The notes under the pieces: model-generated
Database searches by the model: none
Told to the model about the DNA's origin: nothing
Seen by the model: the letters and a program-made list of their open reading frames with translations, nothing else
Shown: piece by piece, positions 6,291 through 10,376 of the stretch
How the letters are laid out: the number at the start of each line of letters is the position of its first letter
Numbering within the stretch: position 1 is the stretch's first letter
Origin: Flavobacterium sp.
GTDB lineage: Bacteria > Bacteroidota > Bacteroidia > Flavobacteriales > Flavobacteriaceae
Direction: 5' to 3'
Assembly (NCBI GenBank): GCA_030682755.1
Contig: JAUXNR010000698.1
Span: 1 to 10,376 of the forward strand
DNA length: 10,376 nt
Program-made: the position numbers and the translations under genes

Positions 6291-7259
6291 TTACAACATA
6301 TAATTCAAATTCAAACTCCATCTATAATTGGCTTCCACATTTCCTCCGGTTAGGTTTTGTTGTAAAGGAATCATATAATTGGCTCCAAAGGAGAAATTCT
6401 TTTTTCCAATCTCAATTCCCAATTTTCCCAATAAGATATCACCGGCTGTTCCTCTCACTTTTTGATCTCGTTGATAATTATCTTCATACAGTTCACCGGC
6501 AATTCCTAGTTGAGGGGCATACGAAAAATGATTTTTTTCTACTAAATAAAATAGCGTAGAAGCATAGTTGAATTGGTTTCCGAAACGGTAAAACTTGTCA
6601 TTTTCGGTTTTAAAGACATAGTTTACCATGTTGTTTAAACCCCAATTTTTTCTTCTGATGATGTATTCGGTTGCCAAGAGATAATCCCAACTCCCGGTTC
6701 CTACTTGATAACTTGGATTAACGCTTCCGTTGTTGGTTTCATCAAATTTTCCGGTTGGCATTTTCACTCCACCACCGAGTTGTAAAGTATGTTTGAAATA
6801 CAAACTGTCTGTTTTGGTTTGCACAATTTGATACATTCCCAAAAGGGTAATATCGCCAATTCCACTGATGTTTTGTTTACCGTTGTTACTTTCTCTGTTG
6901 TGAAAGTGATAAGGCAAAAGAACCGTTGCCTGCACATTTTTAACGATTGGAATTCTACCCCAAACTTGTATCGTATTGAAATTTTCAGCATACCATGGCG
7001 AATTGCTATATAAACCATCTGTACTTTTATACGATTGATTCAAATAACGAATTCCGATAAAATTGGTCGTTAGCATTGAAGCAAATCCCATACTTCCGCC
7101 ACTGGCTGAACACCCACAGGCATCGCAATCTTCTTCTTCTTCAAAAATACCGACTCTACTCGAAAAATCATACTTTTTGAAAAGAGATAAACTGTCCTTT
7201 TCAGTTGCATAAATTGAAAAAGACACTAAAACTAAAAGGTAAAATGGATATTTTTTCAT
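6291..7259 (-). CDS. Outer-membrane beta-barrel transporter-like protein with acidic CxxCxC motif
   Basis: This 322-residue exported protein has a signal peptide at 1-18 (MKKYPFYLLVLVSFSIYA). From about residue 60 to the C-terminus it alternates aromatic-rich beta strands (for example VQATVLLPYHF, YLLATEYIIRR, FSFGANYMIPL) and ends in WSLNLNYML, as expected of an outer-membrane barrel. It resembles proteins annotated as 'transporter' in the phenol/MetA-degradation barrel family (PF13557-like). The unusual part is just after the signal: EEEED followed by CDACGC, that is Cys45, Cys48 and Cys50 behind four or five acidic residues, then a Gly/Ser linker. This could bind a soft metal. The gene starts 2 bases after the stop of the di-heme peroxidase gene, so the two are translationally coupled. 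A role in passing copper or another substrate for the upstream pair is inferred. Confidence 0.8.
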   Translation of the reverse strand: MKKYPFYLLVLVSFSIYATEKDSLSLFKKYDFSSRVGIFEEEEDCDACGCSASGGSMGFASMLTTNFIGIRYLNQSYKSTDGLYSNSPWYAENFNTIQVWGRIPIVKNVQATVLLPYHFHNRESNNGKQNISGIGDITLLGMYQIVQTKTDSLYFKHTLQLGGGVKMPTGKFDETNNGSVNPSYQVGTGSWDYLLATEYIIRRKNWGLNNMVNYVFKTENDKFYRFGNQFNYASTLFYLVEKNHFSYAPQLGIAGELYEDNYQRDQKVRGTAGDILLGKLGIEIGKKNFSFGANYMIPLQQNLTGGNVEANYRWSLNLNYML

Positions 7260-7261
7260 GT

Positions 7262-8299
7262 TTAAAATTCAGCAAATTTAGGGTTGGAAATAAATTCGTG
7301 GTCGGTAAGGGTTTTTAAAAAAGCTATGATTTTTGCCTTTTCATCTGAGTTAAGCGGAATACCCAAACTACCATTGTTATTAAGAATGGGATCTAAATTT
7401 TCAGTTGAAGTGACTCCGTGAGCATAATGATTCAACACAGCCTCCAACGTATAAAAACGACCGTCGTGCATATAAGGTGCAGTCAATTCAATATTGCGTA
7501 AACTTGGTACTTTGAATTTATATTTATGCGAAGGATTTTCTGTAACCCTGTAACGTCCAAAATCATTAATTTGAGGATTGATGGGTAAACCATTGTTTCG
7601 AAAAGTGTTATCCGTAAAAATATCTGTAGCATGACAACTTGCACATTTTTGATTAAAAATCGCATACCCTTCTAACTCTAGCTGTGTAAGCGTTCCGCCG
7701 GTTTCATTTCTTCTGTATTTGTCGAAACGAGAATTTGATGAAGTTAGCATGGTCATGAATTGAGCCAATGCTTTTAACATATTTTCCGGATTAATTTCTC
7801 CGTTGGTAAAGGCTTGTTTGTATAATTTTTTATACTGTGGATCATTTTTCATCATGTTCATGATGTTAACAATGTTTCCATTCATTTCCACTTCATTTGA
7901 AATGGGTGACATCGACAATAATTCTATATGGTCTGATGCTCCATCCCAAAAAAATTGCGTTTGAAAAGCCATATTTTGTATTGGTTGAGCATTTCGCGTG
8001 CCCACTCCGTCACCCACACCATGACTAAATGTATGTCCGTGATGGGTAAATGCATCTTCTTGAATATGACAAAAACCACATGAAACGACACCGTCAGATG
8101 CTAGTCTTCCATCATAAAATATTTTTTTTCCTAATTCAAATCCTTTTTCGGTTAAAGGATTATTCGTCATATCATAAGCCAAAGGAGGAAAATTGGACGG
8201 AACTTGAAAGTCAATCGGAATATCTTGATAAGCTGCATCGTCATCGGTATGACAACTGAAGAAACTTATAACAACTAATAAAGAGAATATTTTTCTCAT
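7262..8299 (-). CDS. Di-heme cytochrome c peroxidase / MauG-MbnH family lipoprotein
   Basis: This 345-residue periplasmic lipoprotein has signal 1-15 and lipobox FFSC with Cys16. It has two c-type heme sites, CGFCH (74-78) in the N-terminal domain and CASCH (219-223) in the C-terminal domain, as in bacterial di-heme peroxidases. Other family features are FYDGRLASDG (61-70), TRNAQP (101-106), FWDGA (117-121) and the distal Met of PYMHDGR (275-281). The family covers H2O2-reducing CcpA and also MauG and MbnH, which oxidise Trp residues of partner proteins. The gene lies directly after an MbnP-like gene on the same strand, which favours the MbnH-type role over simple peroxide removal. No own promoter is visible in the 119-base gap, which contains a large hairpin. 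It is followed 2 bases later by a beta-barrel gene. Peroxidase-family membership is certain; the MbnH assignment rests on context. Confidence 0.9.
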   Translation of the reverse strand: MRKIFSLLVVISFFSCHTDDDAAYQDIPIDFQVPSNFPPLAYDMTNNPLTEKGFELGKKIFYDGRLASDGVVSCGFCHIQEDAFTHHGHTFSHGVGDGVGTRNAQPIQNMAFQTQFFWDGASDHIELLSMSPISNEVEMNGNIVNIMNMMKNDPQYKKLYKQAFTNGEINPENMLKALAQFMTMLTSSNSRFDKYRRNETGGTLTQLELEGYAIFNQKCASCHATDIFTDNTFRNNGLPINPQINDFGRYRVTENPSHKYKFKVPSLRNIELTAPYMHDGRFYTLEAVLNHYAHGVTSTENLDPILNNNGSLGIPLNSDEKAKIIAFLKTLTDHEFISNPKFAEF

Positions 8300-8357
8300 A
8301 ATGAAAGGATTTTAGCCCTAGTTTTTGAACTATGTAAGTTTTTAAAAGAAATAAGAT

Positions 8358-8402
8358 AAAGTCCATTAGGCTTGCAATTCAATAACTGCAAGCCCGGACT
8401 TT
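8358..8402 (-). other. Strong stem-loop between the MbnP-like and di-heme genes
   Basis: An 8-bp stem GGCTTGCA (8369-8376) / TGCAAGCC (8387-8394) with a 10-base loop is extended by a 7-bp outer stem AAAGTCC (8358-8364) / GGACTTT (8396-8402) across an internal loop (ATTA against C). On the minus strand the stem is followed only by TTTATCTTATTT, a weak U-tract; a TTTTT run exists on the plus strand. It may act as a partial terminator or 3'-end stabiliser of the MbnP-like message. Confidence 0.6.
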
Positions 8403-8418
8403 TTATGATAATTCGAAG

Positions 8419-9201
8419 TTAGTCATTGTGAACGTGGTGTACTTCAAACATGGTTGGGACATTATTCGCCATAATATTTTGCACTTTAGTTCCACCCATC
8501 ACGTCAAGACCTTCTTCAAAATTGATTTTGGTTGTACCGTCAATTACTTTTTTAAAGTCGGCCATAATGTGAACTTGTGGCGTTACATTCGTTCTAACTA
8601 AAGCTTTTTCAGGCATGTTTAACGTAACTTCTGCATAATTGTAAACATCTCCTGTTTTACCGGTATGCACTCTGTAAACAGCATCAGTGTGCGAAGTTGT
8701 TGTTGTAGTCCCCTCAAATTTGATGAATTTGTATCCTGCTGCCCATGACCACGTCATTCCTAAACCTTGAGCAGTTGTCCACATGTCCCCTTGACCGTCT
8801 GCACCGGCATTGAATTGTTCTTGGTCAACACCAATACCAAATTTAACACTGGTATAATTAGCTGCCGGAATATTAGGTAAAGTTAAAATTGTACTTGCCG
8901 CATTTGCTTCGTTAACAAAAAAGTAACTTTCTGATTTCGGCACAGTGTAAGTAGTTCCATCTTCTTTTGTTAAAACAATATTGCTTACGATATAAATTGC
9001 ATTATTTACTTTAATTTTCTCGCCATTTGAATTAGTATATTCTGTTCCGAATGCAAAATCTGCATCTCCATAAACGTTGTCAAATTCAAGTTTTAAGCTT
9101 CCTTCACCGGAAATAGTTTCTTTATCATCATCATTTGAACAAGAAGTTAAGGCAATAGTAGTCATGATGGCTAATGCCAAATTTTTTAATTGAAATTTCA
9201 T
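8419..9201 (-). CDS. MbnP-family copper-binding-type lipoprotein
   Basis: This 260-residue lipoprotein has a signal at 1-20 and lipobox LTSC with Cys21, followed by SNDDD, a flavobacterial surface-export-like acidic stretch. Residues about 34-250 are a beta-sandwich with MbnP family traits: LKLEFDNVYGD (37-46), the strand NNAIYIVSNIVLTKEDG (66-82), and the Trp cluster DMWTTAQGLGMTWSWAAGY (139-157) with W141, W151 and W153 next to a GYKFIKFEG strand. H179 in YRVHTG sits where the family has a conserved His. In the studied Methylosinus pair, MbnH converts a Trp of MbnP to kynurenine and the product binds Cu(I); here a di-heme MbnH-like gene follows. The C-terminus EVHHVHND (253-260) adds three His residues. 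Family call is good; the modification and copper binding in this protein are inferred from homologues and neighbours. Confidence 0.82.
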   Translation of the reverse strand: MKFQLKNLALAIMTTIALTSCSNDDDKETISGEGSLKLEFDNVYGDADFAFGTEYTNSNGEKIKVNNAIYIVSNIVLTKEDGTTYTVPKSESYFFVNEANAASTILTLPNIPAANYTSVKFGIGVDQEQFNAGADGQGDMWTTAQGLGMTWSWAAGYKFIKFEGTTTTTSHTDAVYRVHTGKTGDVYNYAEVTLNMPEKALVRTNVTPQVHIMADFKKVIDGTTKINFEEGLDVMGGTKVQNIMANNVPTMFEVHHVHND

Positions 9202-9244
9202 TTTTAAATGTGTTAATTGTTATAAAAGTTGAATATAAAATTGA

Positions 9245-9267
9245 GTTCAAGGAAAAATTTCCTGAAC
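9245..9267 (-). terminator. Weak hairpin downstream of the small Cys-motif gene
   Basis: GTTCAAGGAAA (9245-9255) and TTTCCTGAAC (9258-9267) form a stem with one bulged A and a 2-base loop, located 25 bases past the stop at 9292. Read on the minus strand, the following bases (TCAATTTTATATT) are only moderately T-rich. It is a possible terminator or RNA-stability element before the MbnP-like gene. Confidence 0.35.
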
Positions 9268-9291
9268 AACAAAATAAAACTGGAATAGCAA

Positions 9292-9660
9292 TTACACAGT
9301 GGGTGGGTGAAAAGTCGAAAAAGAAGTTGGGTTTTGGTAAAGATTGGAATAAAAAGAATTAATCTTTTTTACTTCTTTACAGGTGAAAAGTTGAAAATCA
9401 ACTGGAAATTTTTCTAAAAATAATACTTCAATTGGCTGTTTGCTTGTTTCTTTTTTATCCGTTGATAAGGGTTTGTCGCTGTCATTTGCTTTGGCCAATT
9501 CTTTCATTAAATGACATTTTCCATTACAAGCCAATTCTGGTTTTTCCTTATTTTCACACAATTCTTTTACAATAAAATCATAATTCACTATATATTCAAA
9601 AACAGGAATTATAGGTTTTAAAAAAAGAAAAAGTGCCAATATGAAATACAGATTTTTCAC
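9292..9660 (-). CDS. Small exported or membrane-anchored protein with CNGKCH motif, function unknown
   Basis: This 122-residue protein has a single hydrophobic N-terminal segment (residues 3-24) that could be a signal peptide or anchor. Its core is a cysteine cluster: ELCENKEKPELACNGKCHLMKELAK, with Cys35, Cys45, Cys49, His50 and Met52; a fourth Cys is at 94. The C-terminus ends FHPPTV. I recognise the CNGKC arrangement from short conserved flavobacterial proteins next to metal-transport genes but know no function for it; thiol/His/Met residues would suit copper or another soft metal. It has an excellent promoter immediately upstream, in fact so close that the GTG start at 9660 may lie at the transcription start. 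No ATG is available before residue 52. It is divergent from the TolC-like gene and 90 bases upstream of the MbnP-like gene. That it is a real gene is likely. Confidence 0.72.
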   Translation of the reverse strand: MKNLYFILALFLFLKPIIPVFEYIVNYDFIVKELCENKEKPELACNGKCHLMKELAKANDSDKPLSTDKKETSKQPIEVLFLEKFPVDFQLFTCKEVKKINSFYSNLYQNPTSFSTFHPPTV

Positions 9661-9664
9661 ACTG

Positions 9665-9694
9665 CAAAAGTATAAGTATTAAATCTTCTATCAA
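9665..9694 (-). promoter_or_regulatory. Promoter of the small Cys-motif gene
   Basis: Read on the minus strand, TTG (9694-9692) and TACTTTTG (9672-9665) are separated by 19 bases, a full match to TTG-N17-23-TAnnTTTG. The -7 box ends only 4 bases before the GTG start at 9660, so the message may have almost no 5' leader. Confidence 0.6.
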
Positions 9695-9737
9695 AAGAAA
9701 TTATTCACAAATTTAAAGTGGTGTAAATTTTGTCTTG

Positions 9738-9781
9738 GTAACAAATGTTACTGCACACCTCTTTTCAACGTTCTACTTTTG
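9738..9781 (+). promoter_or_regulatory. Activator-type promoter of the TolC-like gene (GTAAC-N4-GTTAC dyad plus -7 box)
   Basis: GTAAC (9738-9742), AAAT, GTTAC (9747-9751), 22 bases, then TACTTTTG (9774-9781), with the ATG 24 bases further on. Here the dyad is even better: GTAACA and TGTTAC arms around AA. The TTG expected at -33 is missing. Sequence, spacing and -7 box copy those at 4273-4316, so the same regulator probably acts at both. The site lies in the divergent region shared with the small Cys-motif gene and could affect that promoter too. Confidence 0.6.
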
Positions 9782-9805
9782 CCATGTAATTAAGAAGTAA
9801 AACGA

Positions 9806-10376
9806 ATGAAAACTATTAAAAATACAATTGCAATCGGGATATTTGCCTGTTCATCAGCCCTATTCAGTCAAGATACCTTGCAAATTTCCAAATCAGATTT
9901 AAGCACAAAATTGTCGGAACAAAACCTTCAATTGAAAATTTCCAAACAAAATGTTGAATCGGCTCGTTTTGATTACCGACAATCCAATGCTCTTTTTTTG
10001 CCCAATATTTCGGCGTCGCATACAGCCATTACAACAACCAATCCGTTGATGGCTTTTGGTTCCAAATTGAATCAGGAAATTTTAACACAAGCCGATTTTA
10101 ATCCGGCTTTACTAAATAATCCGAGTCAAGTGCAAAATTATGCTACTCGAATTGAAGTGCTTCAACCGATTTTGAATGCTGATGGTTTATTTGAAAGAAA
10201 AGCAGCAAAATCAAAAATGGAAGCCTATCAATTGCAAATCGAACGCACCAAAGAATATTTAGAATTGGAGGTAAACAAAGCCTTTATGCAATTGCAATTG
10301 GCGTATAAAGCGGTTGGTGTTTTAGAAAAAGCCATTGCAACTGCACAAGCCAACTTGAGTTTGGTTAACAATTATT
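9806..10376 (+). CDS. TolC-family efflux outer-membrane protein, 3' end outside the window
   Basis: The ATG at 9806-9808 opens 190 complete codons to the right edge, so less than half of a typical 420-480 residue TolC/OEP protein is present. Residues 1-22 are a signal peptide (MKTIKNTIAIGIFACSSALF). The rest is the first half of the coiled-coil/barrel repeat: QNLQLKISKQNVESARFDYRQSNALFLPNIS (about 40-70), the strand around TTNPLMAFGSKLNQEIL, and RIEVLQPILNADGLFERKAAKSKMEA (about 118-145) leading into a long helix. RIEVLQPILN is a family hallmark. Such proteins form the outer-membrane channel of RND or ABC efflux systems; pump and adaptor genes would be expected downstream, outside the window. 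A dyad-type promoter shared with the cytochrome operon precedes it. Given the neighbourhood, metal efflux (Cus type) is plausible but not shown. Confidence 0.9.
   Translation, partial: MKTIKNTIAIGIFACSSALFSQDTLQISKSDLSTKLSEQNLQLKISKQNVESARFDYRQSNALFLPNISASHTAITTTNPLMAFGSKLNQEILTQADFNPALLNNPSQVQNYATRIEVLQPILNADGLFERKAAKSKMEAYQLQIERTKEYLELEVNKAFMQLQLAYKAVGVLEKAIATAQANLSLVNNY

Noticed and set aside
6262..6292. Short palindromes (CTTAAG, AAGATATCTT) between the convergent genes as a bidirectional terminator
   Set aside because: The stems are 5 bp, AT-rich and lack a proper T-tract; a terminator cannot be supported.
9202..9291. A promoter for the MbnP-like gene
   Set aside because: No TAnnTTTG with a suitably placed TTG was found, nor the GTAAC-N4-GTTAC dyad; only near matches such as TATTTTG with wrong spacing.

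Overview
The window looks like a chromosomal segment from a Flavobacterium-like member of the Bacteroidota. It is AT-rich, initiation regions lack strong Shine-Dalgarno sequences, several start regions carry the Bacteroidota -7 element TAnnTTTG, and there are lipoproteins with an FFSC-type lipobox and families typical of Flavobacteriaceae (NdpA-type nucleoid protein, pRiA4b ORF-3-like protein, DUF6132, MbnP). There is no tRNA, rRNA or CRISPR, and no gene-free stretch longer than about 200 bases.

Left part (1-4153, all genes on the minus strand). A secreted lamin-tail-domain protein runs off the left edge. It is separated by a compact terminator/promoter junction from an NdpA-type nucleoid-associated protein, whose stop codon lies inside a REP-like hairpin. 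Between this gene and a pRiA4b ORF-3-like gene sits a small S23-family four-helix-bundle gene. That gene is framed by two inverted 40-bp arrays of five octamers each, which fill almost all of the spacer on both sides and look like the ends of a small non-autonomous cassette.

Middle part (4154-6261, plus strand). A tight operon encodes a lipoprotein fusing a c-type cytochrome to a heme-binding DUF3365 (Tll0287-like) domain, a small HMA metal-binding protein, a DUF6132 two-helix membrane protein and an ICMT-like membrane methyltransferase. The last three genes overlap.

Right part (6291-9660, minus strand). An MbnP-like lipoprotein, a di-heme MbnH/MauG/cytochrome-c-peroxidase-like lipoprotein and an outer-membrane beta-barrel with an acidic CxxCxC motif form a probable metal-handling unit. 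In characterised MbnP/MbnH pairs the di-heme enzyme converts a Trp of MbnP to kynurenine, which creates a copper site. Upstream lies a small cysteine-motif protein (CNGKCH) and, divergently, the start of a TolC-family efflux outer-membrane protein that leaves the window on the right.

The strongest non-coding signal is a shared promoter architecture. The dyad GTAAC-N4-GTTAC, followed after exactly 22 bases by TACTTTTG, precedes both the cytochrome operon and the TolC-like gene. No TTG -33 element is present in either, and the dyad is centred near -41.5. This suggests that one FNR-like activator drives both transcription units and makes it likely that 4.3-10.4 kb is a functionally linked envelope redox/metal island.
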